Assembly (NCBI GenBank): GCA_963711255.1
Contig: CAVQDO010000007.1
Span: 1 to 64,000, forward strand
DNA: 64,000 bases
Direction: 5' to 3'
Source: GCA-2746365 sp963711255
GTDB lineage: Bacteria; Pseudomonadota; Gammaproteobacteria; SZUA-229
Under the pieces are notes generated by a model. It was not told the origin of the DNA. It made no database searches and saw only the letters and a list, made by a program, of their open reading frames with translations. A program made the translations under genes and the position numbers. Positions 34,403-42,825 of this stretch are shown here, piece after piece (positions within the stretch are counted from its first letter, which is position 1; the number at the start of each line of letters is the position of its first letter).

Positions 34403-35040
34403 TTTGTATTAATGTAACAATGAAATTCAGTAACCTGCCTTTAAAACGCACACCGGTAGAGTTAATACTTGATGGCACTGATCAGCGTATTGGTCCAACG
34501 CCGACCGATCGCACGGGAAAAGTCTGTTTTGATACAGCGCCTACCAGTGGCAAAGTTTTTGTTGCTGGTGTGGAGCGTTACCAGGGACGACTTGATGGCG
34601 AGATACTTATTGAATTACGAAACCTGACAGAGTCCGGCAGTAATTCTGAAGGCGCTGCCTCAGATGAAACGACGGGCAGCACAGCATATCCGAATATGAC
34701 GACACGTGAGATCACGGTGAATGGCAATGAAATACTAACCGATAGTGAAGGTTACCTGGTTAACCCGGGAGACTGGAGTGAAGCCTTTGCCCGTCAACAG
34801 GCTGAATATGAAGGCCTGAAAATGAACCAGGAACACTGGGAAGTGGTTCGTTACCAGCGCGACTGGTATGCGAAGCACGGGCAGCAGGCATCCGTGCGCG
34901 ACATCATTAAACATTTTCGTGCACTCTGGGGCTGCGATAAAGGTTGCAATCACTACTTGCATAAATTGTTTCCACGTGGCGGTCCACAGAAGCAGGGGAA
35001 TCGACTGGCGGGTCTGTTACGTACCAAAGGCGAACACTAA
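34399..35040 (+). CDS. DsrC-like (RspA-type) protein with N-terminal beta domain
   Basis: A 213-residue fusion. Residues 100-213 are a DsrC/TusE-like domain: REITVNGNEILTDSEGYLVNPGDWSEAFA, then VRYQRDWYAKHGQQASVRDIIKHFRALWG and the C-terminal arm YLHKLFPRGGPQKQGNRLAGL. Canonical DsrC has a Cys in the QACKIAG region and a penultimate Cys; here these positions are N201 and E212, so both redox cysteines are absent, as in the RspA group. Residues 1-75 look like a small beta-sandwich (VTMKFSNLPLKRTPVELILDG, KVFVAGVERYQGRLDGEILIEL), and a Ser/Thr/Asn linker joins the halves. A regulatory role is likely because sulfur carriage is not possible through the usual arm. C43, C179 and C183 remain. Confidence 0.82.
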   Translation: MICINVTMKFSNLPLKRTPVELILDGTDQRIGPTPTDRTGKVCFDTAPTSGKVFVAGVERYQGRLDGEILIELRNLTESGSNSEGAASDETTGSTAYPNMTTREITVNGNEILTDSEGYLVNPGDWSEAFARQQAEYEGLKMNQEHWEVVRYQRDWYAKHGQQASVRDIIKHFRALWGCDKGCNHYLHKLFPRGGPQKQGNRLAGLLRTKGEH

Positions 35041-35101
35041 GGCTTAACGGCTAACCGTAGTGTAAATATCAACGATAGTATTCAGTCAGCAAAAATATCC
35101 T

Positions 35102-35803
35102 ATGAAGCTAACTAGTATTCTCGACTTTATTGGCTTTAGTCGACAGACAGTTAATTTTCGAGAGAAATTAATTTCCAGCGTCGGCGGCTTTGTCGGTATA
35201 TTTGGTACCTTCATGATGAGCTACTGGTTACTTGATCCTGAAATAGCGGTGTATATTGTTCCTTCAATGGGAGCGAGTGCGGTGCTGCTTTTTGCCGTAC
35301 CCCATGCGCCTTTTTCACAACCCTGGAACGTTATCGCGGGACACGGATTTTCAGCGCTTATTGGTGTCGCGTGCTGGCACTGGATTCCCGACTACACCGT
35401 TGCTGCTTCAGCCAGTGTTGGCCTCGCCATTGGCGCCATGGTTTTAACACGCAGTATTCATCCGCCGGGTGGCGCAACGGCACTGGCTGCCGTTATTGGT
35501 TCAGAGAAACTGCATAACCTGGGGTTCAGTTATGAGTATCAGCCGATACTGCTTAATGCAGTAACGATTTTACTCGTTGCCATTGTCTTTAATGGATTAT
35601 TCAAATGGCGACAGTATCCTGCGCATCTGCATTCTATAAAACAGGCTGCTGCGCCTATGACGGTAGAATATGAGCCCATTGATCATGAAGACTTTGTTTA
35701 TGCTTTAAGTCACATTGATTCGTTTGTTGATATTGATGAGGCTGATTTGTTGAAGATATATAACCTGGCAACAAAAAGACATGTAGAAGAAAGTAGTTCC
35801 TGA
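35102..35803 (+). CDS. HPP-family membrane protein
   Basis: A 233-residue protein with four membrane helices (about 25-45, 50-70, 78-118 and 148-168). The name-giving HPP motif is in TRSIHPPGGATALAAVIGS. The family includes a plant chloroplast nitrite transporter; bacterial substrates are unknown. Many bacterial members are fused to CBS domains; here the soluble tail (DFVYALSHIDSFVDIDEADL) matches the N-terminus of the CBS protein encoded upstream, which suggests the two proteins act together. It is 61 bp after the DsrC-like gene. Confidence 0.88.
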   Translation: MKLTSILDFIGFSRQTVNFREKLISSVGGFVGIFGTFMMSYWLLDPEIAVYIVPSMGASAVLLFAVPHAPFSQPWNVIAGHGFSALIGVACWHWIPDYTVAASASVGLAIGAMVLTRSIHPPGGATALAAVIGSEKLHNLGFSYEYQPILLNAVTILLVAIVFNGLFKWRQYPAHLHSIKQAAAPMTVEYEPIDHEDFVYALSHIDSFVDIDEADLLKIYNLATKRHVEESSS

Positions 35804-35827
35804 GGCTCGGGATAATAGTAGAAACAA

Positions 35828-36748
35828 CTAGCCTAATAGTGCATTTATATGCGCAGCGACACCGCGGCCCAGTGCAGAGAGAGCGTAACCTCCCTCCAGT
35901 GTCGAGACGATTCTGCCTTTTGCATATTTATCGGCAATCTTTTTTACTTCGCCTGTCACCCAGGCAAAGTCCTGATCGACCAGGCGCAGGCCAGCCATGT
36001 CGTCTTCAGCATGGGCATCGAAACCGGCAGAGATAAGAATCAGCTCAGGCTTGAATTTCTCCAGTCTCGGTAACCAGTGCGATGTTACGGCGTCACGAAA
36101 TGCCGCACCGTCCGTGCCTGCGGCTAATGGTACATTGACAATATGCGGTGATGTGGTATCGCTGCCGGTATCCGGGTAAAACGGATGCTGGAAAGTCGAA
36201 CAGAAAAGAACTTGTGGCGCTTCGCGAAAGATATCTTCGGTACCGTTGCCATGATGCACATCAAAATCGACGATCGCTATGCGTTTTAACTTATACGCCT
36301 GCAGTGCATGCGCCGCACCCACTGCGATATTGTTGAAGATACAAAAACCCATCGCTTTATTGTGTTTGGCATGATGGCCAGGCGGTCTGACATTACAGAA
36401 AGCAGCGCTGGATTTACCGGTCATAACCAGGTCGACAGCTAGCACTGCCGCGCCCGCGGCTCGTAATGCGGCGGATAAGGAATGCGGATTCATCGAAGTG
36501 TCAGGGTCCAGCCAGACCTGGCCGTCTTGCGGCGATTTTAGAAAAATCTGTTCGACATAGTCGGCATCATGTGCCCGGCATAATTGCTCGCGTGTTGCCA
36601 GTGGCGCATCATGGTGTTGCAAAATAATATCCAGCCCGGAGGCAAGCAACTGATCCTGAATCGCAGATAGACGGGCAGGGCTCTCTGGATGATGCTCACC
36701 CATTTCATGCAGTGCACAATCCGGGTGTGAGATGATGGAGATTGTCAT
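35828..36748 (-). CDS. Histone-deacetylase-family deacetylase (AcuC-like)
   Basis: A 306-residue arginase/deacetylase-fold enzyme. Zinc and catalytic motifs are visible: HPESPARL at the start, RPPGHHAKHNKAMGFCIFNN (the catalytic His pair), IVDFDVHHGNGTEDIF (zinc Asp and His) and SAGFDAHAEDDMAGL (second zinc Asp). This branch includes AcuC, which deacetylates acetyl-CoA synthetase in Bacillus, as well as polyamine deacetylases. Its divergent neighbour is a Pat-type acetyltransferase and acs lies 6 kb away, which favours the protein-deacetylase role, but that is inference. Confidence 0.9.
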   Translation of the reverse strand: MTISIISHPDCALHEMGEHHPESPARLSAIQDQLLASGLDIILQHHDAPLATREQLCRAHDADYVEQIFLKSPQDGQVWLDPDTSMNPHSLSAALRAAGAAVLAVDLVMTGKSSAAFCNVRPPGHHAKHNKAMGFCIFNNIAVGAAHALQAYKLKRIAIVDFDVHHGNGTEDIFREAPQVLFCSTFQHPFYPDTGSDTTSPHIVNVPLAAGTDGAAFRDAVTSHWLPRLEKFKPELILISAGFDAHAEDDMAGLRLVDQDFAWVTGEVKKIADKYAKGRIVSTLEGGYALSALGRGVAAHINALLG

Positions 36749-36860
36749 AAATATTTCTCATAAATATTTTTCAAAATAACACGATAAGCTATTGTCACCA
36801 TCGGCACTTGAAGCGCAAGATGATGGCTTAATATATTAACAGGCTAACAGAGAAACAGAT

Positions 36861-39539
36861 ATGGCTGCACATTTTTTAGACCGTCTATTCGCGCCGCAGG
36901 CGATCGCCGTGTTCGGCGCCAGTGAGCGTGCCGATGCTGTTGGTGGTCGAGTTTTTGATAATCTGCGCGATGCAGGTTTTTCCGGTCCAATCTATGCGAT
37001 AAACCCGAAATATAAAAAGCTGTATAAACAGACCTGTTACCCGTCCATTGCAGCGATCGATAAACCTGTCGACCTGGCCATCATTGCGACACCAGCAAAA
37101 ACAGTCGCAGAAATTATTCATGCCTGTGGCGAACACGGCGTGCGTGCTGTCATTATTATATCTACCGGGTTTAATGCCAGCGAACAACAGGGTGCAACTT
37201 TGAAGCGAGCAGTACTGGAAGCTGCCCGTCAATATCAGCTGCGCATTCTCGGACCTAACTGCCTCGGCCTGATTCGACCAGTGACAGGCATCAATGCAAC
37301 CTTCAGCAAGAACACTGCAAAGCCGGGGCAGCTCGCTCTGGTCTCACAGTCCGGCGCGCTGTGCACAGCAATTCTCGACTGGGCTGTCGCCCGTGATGTG
37401 GGTTTTTCTGCGATTGTTTCTCTGGGTGATGCGGCGGATATCGATTTTGGCGACATCCTTGATTATCTCGCGCAGGATCCACACACCAGCAGTATTCTGC
37501 TGTATGTGGAAGGCGTGCGTGATGCGCGTCGTTTTATGAGCGGTTTACGTATCGCTGCACGGATGAAGCCGGTTGTCGTTATCAAAGCCGGCAGACATGC
37601 CGAAGGTTTACTTGCCGCTGTTACTCATACCGGGGCCATGGTCGGTGCCGATGATGTTTTCGACGCCGCCCTGCAACGCGCAGGCGTGGTTCGGGCGATG
37701 ACAATCGAGCAATTGTTTACTGCCGCCGAGTTGCTGGCTATGCCACATCGTGTTAGCGGCAAACGACTTGCAATCATAACCAACGGTGGTGGTCTTGGCG
37801 TGATGGCAACCGATCGTGTAATCGATCTTGGTATCTCGTTAGCGACCCTGTCTGATAAGACTATTACAGCGCTCAACGAGAGTCTTCCTGCACAGTGGTC
37901 ACATGCCAATCCCGTCGATCTACTGGGCGATGCGCCGGCAGAACGTTATCAGGCTGCGCTCAAAAGCTGTCTGCTCGATCCGGAAGTCGATGGTGTTCTG
38001 GTGATGCTGTCACCGCAGGCAATGACCGATGCGCTGGCCTGCGCACAGGCCGTTATCGACGCTGCACAAAGCAATACAAAACCGGTGCTGGCCTGCTGGA
38101 TGGGAGCGCATCAGGTCGAACCGGCTAACCGGCTTTTTTCGCAACATCACCTGCCCAATTTTTCCAATCCGGAATCTTCTGTCGAAGCTTTTGCTTACCT
38201 GACCAGCTACTATCAAAACCAGCAGCTGCTGATGCAGGTGCCCGGTCCATTGAAGGTTCACAACGAACCGGATGTTGACGGCGCGCGTCTGATCATCGAA
38301 AGCGTGCTGGCAGAGAACAGAAGCGTATTGACGATTAGAGAGTCAAAAGCTCTGTTACATGCCTTCTCAATACCGGTAACACAAACCATCGAATGTGACT
38401 CAGCGAACGATGTCCTTATCGCTGCTGAGTCGATGGGGTTTCCGGTAGCGATGAAAATCCATTCACTGGGTATCAGTCATAAATCCGATGTTGGCGGTGT
38501 CAGGTTGAACATCACGAATGCCCGGGCCGTACGCAGTGCTTATCAAGAGTTGCTGCAGGAAGTGAGTACTAAAAACCCCGATGTAAAAATTGAAGGCGTA
38601 ACGATTGAACCAATGTACTCGCCATCTCACGGTAGGGAACTGCTGATCGGCGTCATTCGTGACCCGGTATTCGGGCCGGCCATTACTTTCGGTGCGGGTG
38701 GTACCCAGGTGGAAATATTACGTGATCGTGCGATTGCCTTACCGCCGCTAAATACCTTCCTCATAGAAAAGATGATCAGCCAGACGCGCATCGCAAAGCT
38801 GCTCGACAGTTTTCGCAACATGCCGGCGGTTAACATGAATGCCCTGGTAGATGTACTGCGCCACGTCTCGGAGATGGTCTGTGAACTGCCGGAAATTACC
38901 TCGCTGGATATTAATCCGCTAATCGCAGATGAAAATGGTGTCATGGCACTGGATGCACGCATCGTAATAGAACACCCGTCGACTTCGCTGGATCGTTACG
39001 ACCACATGGCGATTCACCCGTATCCCAATCACCTGGTTTCAATGTTGCAACTTGCCGATGGCACCAACATAAAAATACGTCCGATACGCCCGGAAGATGC
39101 CTCGATCGAACAAAGTTTTGTGCGTGAGCTTTCACCCCAGTCGAAGTATTTCCGTTTTATGCAGGGTCTTAACGAACTGACCCAGCAGATGCTGGTACGT
39201 TTTACGCAACTGGACTACAGTCGCGAACTTGCGTTGATCGCCGTTTTAGAGACTAAGGATAAGGAAACGGAACTGGGTGTCGCCCGTTACGTAATGAATC
39301 CCGATGGCGACAGTTGTGAGTTTGCCCTGGTAGTCGCTGATAAATGGCAAAACAAAGGTATCGGTTCGCGCCTGATGAATGCCCTTATCGATGCCGCTCG
39401 CCAACGTGGTATCCAGCGAATGGAGGGCGAGATTCTGGCCAACAATCAGAATATGCTCAAGCTGACTAAAAATCTTGGCTTCAGCCTGCATACCAGTGCT
39501 GAGGATGAAGGCATCAAGGTGGCCTGCAGGCAGTTATGA
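36861..39539 (+). CDS. Pat-type acetyl-CoA-synthetase-like protein acetyltransferase
   Basis: An 892-residue protein. Residues 1-130 are a CoA-binding Rossmann domain (AIAVFGASERADAVGGRVF), 150-460 the succinyl-CoA-ligase-like part (VSQSGALCTAILDW, VTHTGAMVGADDVFDAALQRAGV), 480-700 an ATP-grasp domain (GFPVAMKIHSLGISHKSDVGGV), and 735-892 a GNAT acetyltransferase (ALVVADKWQNKGIGSRLMNALIDAA). This order is that of Pat/PatZ (YfiQ), which acetylates and inactivates acetyl-CoA synthetase and other proteins. THTGA retains the histidine that is catalytic in ADP-forming synthetases, so some ligase activity cannot be excluded. The gene is divergent from the deacetylase gene (112 bp apart). Confidence 0.9.
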   Translation: MAAHFLDRLFAPQAIAVFGASERADAVGGRVFDNLRDAGFSGPIYAINPKYKKLYKQTCYPSIAAIDKPVDLAIIATPAKTVAEIIHACGEHGVRAVIIISTGFNASEQQGATLKRAVLEAARQYQLRILGPNCLGLIRPVTGINATFSKNTAKPGQLALVSQSGALCTAILDWAVARDVGFSAIVSLGDAADIDFGDILDYLAQDPHTSSILLYVEGVRDARRFMSGLRIAARMKPVVVIKAGRHAEGLLAAVTHTGAMVGADDVFDAALQRAGVVRAMTIEQLFTAAELLAMPHRVSGKRLAIITNGGGLGVMATDRVIDLGISLATLSDKTITALNESLPAQWSHANPVDLLGDAPAERYQAALKSCLLDPEVDGVLVMLSPQAMTDALACAQAVIDAAQSNTKPVLACWMGAHQVEPANRLFSQHHLPNFSNPESSVEAFAYLTSYYQNQQLLMQVPGPLKVHNEPDVDGARLIIESVLAENRSVLTIRESKALLHAFSIPVTQTIECDSANDVLIAAESMGFPVAMKIHSLGISHKSDVGGVRLNITNARAVRSAYQELLQEVSTKNPDVKIEGVTIEPMYSPSHGRELLIGVIRDPVFGPAITFGAGGTQVEILRDRAIALPPLNTFLIEKMISQTRIAKLLDSFRNMPAVNMNALVDVLRHVSEMVCELPEITSLDINPLIADENGVMALDARIVIEHPSTSLDRYDHMAIHPYPNHLVSMLQLADGTNIKIRPIRPEDASIEQSFVRELSPQSKYFRFMQGLNELTQQMLVRFTQLDYSRELALIAVLETKDKETELGVARYVMNPDGDSCEFALVVADKWQNKGIGSRLMNALIDAARQRGIQRMEGEILANNQNMLKLTKNLGFSLHTSAEDEGIKVACRQL

Positions 39540-39569
39540 ATTTACCGCTGCCTGTATGGTAGTTAGTTG

Positions 39570-39597
39570 CAGTTAGCAGTTAGCAGTTAGCAGTTAA
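39570..39597. repeat. Heptamer tandem repeat
   Basis: Three perfect CAGTTAG units and a fourth CAGTTAA in the gap before the cytochrome gene. It is a short potentially unstable tract, outside coding sequence. Confidence 0.8.
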
Positions 39598-39740
39598 TAG
39601 TAAACGCTATTTATGATTGCTTTATTTGCTTGTTTACAGGTAAATTATTTATTCTTGATGCAGATTAAGTTTTTATAAATGTTTTAGCTTGATAATCAGC
39701 CGCGCATCGTGCCGTAAGCACCTTCCGCAGGAGTTCAGTG

Positions 39741-40478
39741 ATGTCCAACTTTAAATCTTATCTCGTCTGGGATGCCAGTATCCGCTGGTTTCACTGGATC
39801 AATGTACTGTGCATAATCGGGCTGGTCGCCGTGGGTGTGGTTATCCTCAACGATAAGGCACTGGGTGTTTCGACCGAAGGAAAAATTCTGCTAAAAACCG
39901 TGCACGTCTGGATCGGCTATGTGTTCGCGCTGAACCTGCTGTGGCGTCTGCTATGGGCCTTTATCGGTGGACCCCATGCACGCTGGCGGTCAATCCTGCC
40001 GGGCGGGTCAGGCTACATGAATGAGCTGCGTGTTTACCTTGCTGATATCAAAGCGGGACGACCACGGCAGTATCTCGGGCACAATCCACTGGGTCGCATC
40101 GCCGTTACCGTTCTGCTTTTAATGCTGCTATCACAGGCTATCAGTGGACTGGTACTGGCGGGTACCGATTTATTCTATCCGCCCATCGGTGCATGGATTG
40201 CCGGCTGGGTGGCTGCCCCGGGGATAGATCCGGCAACGCTCGTGCCCTATGCGAAGGAGACCTATGACGCGGTTGCCTTCGAGGCAATGCGTGCTTTCCG
40301 CAAGCCTTTCATTACGGTACATGAATATGGCTTTTACATTCTGCTGGGTCTAATCCTGATTCATATAGTGGCTGTAGTGATGACCGAGTTACGCGAAGGC
40401 GGCAACCTTATCTCTGCGATGTTTAGCGGTAACAAGGTACTCAGTCAGACGCCAGCGGATGAGGCGAAAAAGGACTAA
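39741..40478 (+). CDS. Cytochrome b561-family membrane haem protein
   Basis: A 245-residue diheme cytochrome b of the b561/NapC-hydrogenase-like type, with four main helices (about 14-35, 52-72, 112-135 and 190-210). Histidines suitable as haem ligands are H18 in WFHWIN, H57 in KTVHVWIGY, H196-like in TVHEYGFY and H209-like in LILIHIVAVV. It probably transfers electrons between the quinone pool and a periplasmic partner. The ATG at 39741 has a GCAGGAG site. A GTG three bases earlier is in frame. No partner cytochrome gene is adjacent. Confidence 0.85.
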   Translation: MSNFKSYLVWDASIRWFHWINVLCIIGLVAVGVVILNDKALGVSTEGKILLKTVHVWIGYVFALNLLWRLLWAFIGGPHARWRSILPGGSGYMNELRVYLADIKAGRPRQYLGHNPLGRIAVTVLLLMLLSQAISGLVLAGTDLFYPPIGAWIAGWVAAPGIDPATLVPYAKETYDAVAFEAMRAFRKPFITVHEYGFYILLGLILIHIVAVVMTELREGGNLISAMFSGNKVLSQTPADEAKKD

Positions 40479-40602
40479 GACGTGATAAGCCTGTTGAGAG
40501 GGTGAAAGCAGCGCTATTAAAGCCAGGCACTGACTAGTTTTGTTTCTGCTTCGGACTGGATTGAAATATTCGGTATGTCTGCGCTTAACTGTAGTGACTT
40601 TA

Positions 40603-41268
40603 TTACCTGAAAAACCGTGTAAAACTGGCAACATCTTCCCGCGGTGTCCGGTAACTGTTTATCGCTGCGTCTTTGTCTTCATAACCTAACGCCATGCCGC
40701 ATAGTAATATGGTGTCATCTGAATAGTTTAGTTCAGACCTGATTATTGCCGGGTAATCAGCGACTGAGGCCTGCGGGCAACAGGCAAGGCCGTGTTCAGT
40801 GGCGGCTAACATAATGGATTGCAGGAACATTCCGTAATCAATATAAGAACCTGTCAGCATAATTTTATCCATAAAAAACAGCAGCATTACCGGTGCATCA
40901 AAAGCCCTGTAGTTTGCTGCCCACTGATCCTGCTGTTTTTCCCGGTCTTCGCGTTTTATCTCAGCGGCAGAATAAAGTTGCAGGCCGCAGGCTTTACGCC
41001 GTGCTTTGTAGGGTTCAATCCATTCCGTCGGATAATAAGTGTAATCCGCCTTGCCTTTATCACCGTTGCGAAAAGCAGTTTCTATTTTATTCTGCAGCTT
41101 TTGCCTGCTTTCACCACTGACAACAGCTACCTGCCAGGGTTGTGTGTTTACGCCGGAAGGCGCATGGCGTGCGCTGTCGAGAATATCGTTTATTATTTTC
41201 TCATCGACCTCGGTATCGAGATACGCGCGAACCGATTTTCTTTTTTGCAATGCTTCTTTTACTTTCAT
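40603..41268 (-). CDS. Nitroreductase-family flavoprotein
   Basis: A 221-residue FMN-dependent reductase. The N-terminal phosphate-binding segment is QKRKSVRAYLDTEVDEKIINDIL, followed by ARHAPSGVNTQPWQVAVV, a strong family signature. The C-terminal part has MLAATEHGLACCPQASVADYP and the closing ALGYEDKDAAINSYRTPREDV. The substrate is unknown; such enzymes reduce nitro or quinone compounds with NAD(P)H. It is convergent with the cytochrome gene. Confidence 0.92.
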   Translation of the reverse strand: MKVKEALQKRKSVRAYLDTEVDEKIINDILDSARHAPSGVNTQPWQVAVVSGESRQKLQNKIETAFRNGDKGKADYTYYPTEWIEPYKARRKACGLQLYSAAEIKREDREKQQDQWAANYRAFDAPVMLLFFMDKIMLTGSYIDYGMFLQSIMLAATEHGLACCPQASVADYPAIIRSELNYSDDTILLCGMALGYEDKDAAINSYRTPREDVASFTRFFR

Positions 41269-41392
41269 GGCTGACCTGTTAGCTGTATGTTTTATTCAGT
41301 GTGGACTGACGATAGTCTGCTGTCATTATCCCGTTTGTGCAACTTGAAATAATACCTGTTGTGGTAAAAACCATTGTAATAAATACTGCCGC

Positions 41393-41431
41393 AAAAAAAA
41401 CAGGAGGCAACCGACTGGCTGCGCTCCTGTT
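41393..41431 (-). terminator. Terminator of the porin gene
   Basis: Read on the minus strand: AACAGGAG, C, GCAGCC, loop AGTC, GGTTGC, CTCCTGTT and a run of T. It is a long stem with a T tract, 34 bp beyond the porin stop. Confidence 0.88.
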
Positions 41432-41464
41432 CAAAAGGGAGAGAAATAATACTGCTGTTTTTCT

Positions 41465-42607
41465 TTAGAACGCCAGTTTCGCTGTAAACTGGAGTCTATC
41501 CATATCGCCATCAGCACCGGATTCCAGTTCCCGGTTAGCATGGGCGAACTCACCACCAAAAGTCAGTTTGTCTGTAGCGCTGTAAAACAGGTTAAGACGA
41601 ATACTGCTGGTTTCTTTGGTCGCAGAAGTACCCGTCAGTGAAACATCATTATCAATCGCTATTGCAGAATACGTTATGTTGCTGCGCCATTTTGCATCCC
41701 AATGATGACGGTATGCAGCGTAAACTGCAGTAGAGTCAATCGCTTCCAGTGTGTTGTCAGCTTTCAGCACGGCACCGTTGGCAACGTTAAGGCCGATGTA
41801 GCGACCCATGCCGCTACCGGTATTAACACCAAAACGTACATCATCTTTGCCAATCATCAGCTTACCGGTAAGGCTTAAGCCAAATGAAGTAATAGAATCA
41901 TCAATAGCTGCGCCATCGTTATAGGTCAGTTGACGAGCCAGTACAGCAGCGACTAAAGACAGGCCGCCGTTGTTGTAGTTGTAACGGCCAACAAAGTCAG
42001 GCAGTTCATTGTCATCGGCAACGATGCGTGTACCGCCGCCATTCGGTGTAATGGTGGTTTCAGGGTTTTCGATAGCGAACTGGAAGTTACCGGCAGTGTA
42101 TCGAATCTGTGTTTGACGAACGAAGATGCCAAAATCAGTATTACCGATGAAGTCAGCGGTTTCTGGTAATGAGCCAACATTCTGGAAGGTTGACCAGGTC
42201 TGACCAAACAGCCAGTTATCAAACGCAATAAAAGCATGACGCATGCGCGGACTATATGAATTGGTTATGCGCTCATTTCCGCCGGGTGTTGCCAGGAAGT
42301 CCATTTCGATAAATGTTTTTAATTTATGGCCGTCGATTACGCTGTCTGTACCAAGGTTGAAACGAGTTTGACGAGCGTGCATATCAAAAGTGCGATTTTC
42401 TTCTGTGCCGCCAACAGGGGTTAATGAAGGGATATAAAAGTCACGGCCGATACTGCCGGAAGGCAATGTGCCGTCGCTATAGCTGGTAGACATTGCATCC
42501 ATTTTTATGTAACCACCAAATTTCACGGTGGTGTTATCGAATGTACCGAGTGTGACTGCCTGTGCGCCTGCCGTAGCCAGCAGAGTAGTAGCCAGCCAGT
42601 GCTGCAA
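41465..42607 (-). CDS. DcaP-like outer-membrane porin (leader frameshifted)
   Basis: An outer-membrane beta-barrel protein. The intact frame gives 380 residues ending in the classic terminal strand LQFTAKLAF with C-terminal Phe. Alternating strands are seen throughout (VKFGGYIKMDAM, HKLKTFIEMDFLA, RHAFIAFDNWLFGQTWSTF), and the GQTWSTF segment matches DcaP-type trimeric porins. The frame opens at a TTG (42607) with an improbable leader MQHWLATTLLATAGAQA lacking basic residues. A good ATG with AAGGGGA site at 42635 starts MNSIRNKTVLAALA in another frame (see the separate entry). It is divergent from acs, so uptake of organic acids is plausible. Confidence 0.85.
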   Translation of the reverse strand: MQHWLATTLLATAGAQAVTLGTFDNTTVKFGGYIKMDAMSTSYSDGTLPSGSIGRDFYIPSLTPVGGTEENRTFDMHARQTRFNLGTDSVIDGHKLKTFIEMDFLATPGGNERITNSYSPRMRHAFIAFDNWLFGQTWSTFQNVGSLPETADFIGNTDFGIFVRQTQIRYTAGNFQFAIENPETTITPNGGGTRIVADDNELPDFVGRYNYNNGGLSLVAAVLARQLTYNDGAAIDDSITSFGLSLTGKLMIGKDDVRFGVNTGSGMGRYIGLNVANGAVLKADNTLEAIDSTAVYAAYRHHWDAKWRSNITYSAIAIDNDVSLTGTSATKETSSIRLNLFYSATDKLTFGGEFAHANRELESGADGDMDRLQFTAKLAF

Positions 42608-42635
42608 GCACTGTTTTGTTCCTGATCGAGTTCAT
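42590..42635 (-). other. Frameshift within the porin signal peptide
   Basis: From the ATG at 42635 the leader reads MNSIRNKTVLAALA and then hits a duplicated GGCT (42590-42597 read on the minus strand as GGCTGGCT). Removing one GGCT, or one G, restores LATTLLATAGAQA, a perfect signal peptide joined to the porin. As written, the ATG frame stops about 33 codons in. This is either an assembly or sequencing error, a true inactivating mutation or a slippage switch. Confidence 0.8.
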
Positions 42636-42702
42636 TAAAGAATCCCCTTATGTTTGCGATAAGCAAAGATTCCTCCTTAATGGAGCTTTTAGCTATTAGC
42701 GC

Positions 42703-42725
42703 TTAGTCTATGTTCGACTAAAGTC
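42703..42725. promoter_or_regulatory. Candidate CrbR operator at acs
   Basis: TTAGTC-N7-GACTAA followed by AGTC, 105 bp before the acs start and 68 bp before the porin ATG. The same design occurs upstream of yjcH-actP at 49159. Confidence 0.6.
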
Positions 42726-42825
42726 GTATGTTACGGCTGCTTTGTTAACGCTGTAGACGATGGTCTAGTTGTACCTTTATAAACAAAAGTTAAAATCACG
42801 GTATAACTTATATAGAGGTCGCAGC

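Noticed and set aside
42769..42825. A longer N-terminus for acetyl-CoA synthetase
   Set aside because: The extra residues (MYLYKQKLKSRYNLYRGRS) have no family match; the ATG at 42826 has a GAGG site and gives the normal length.
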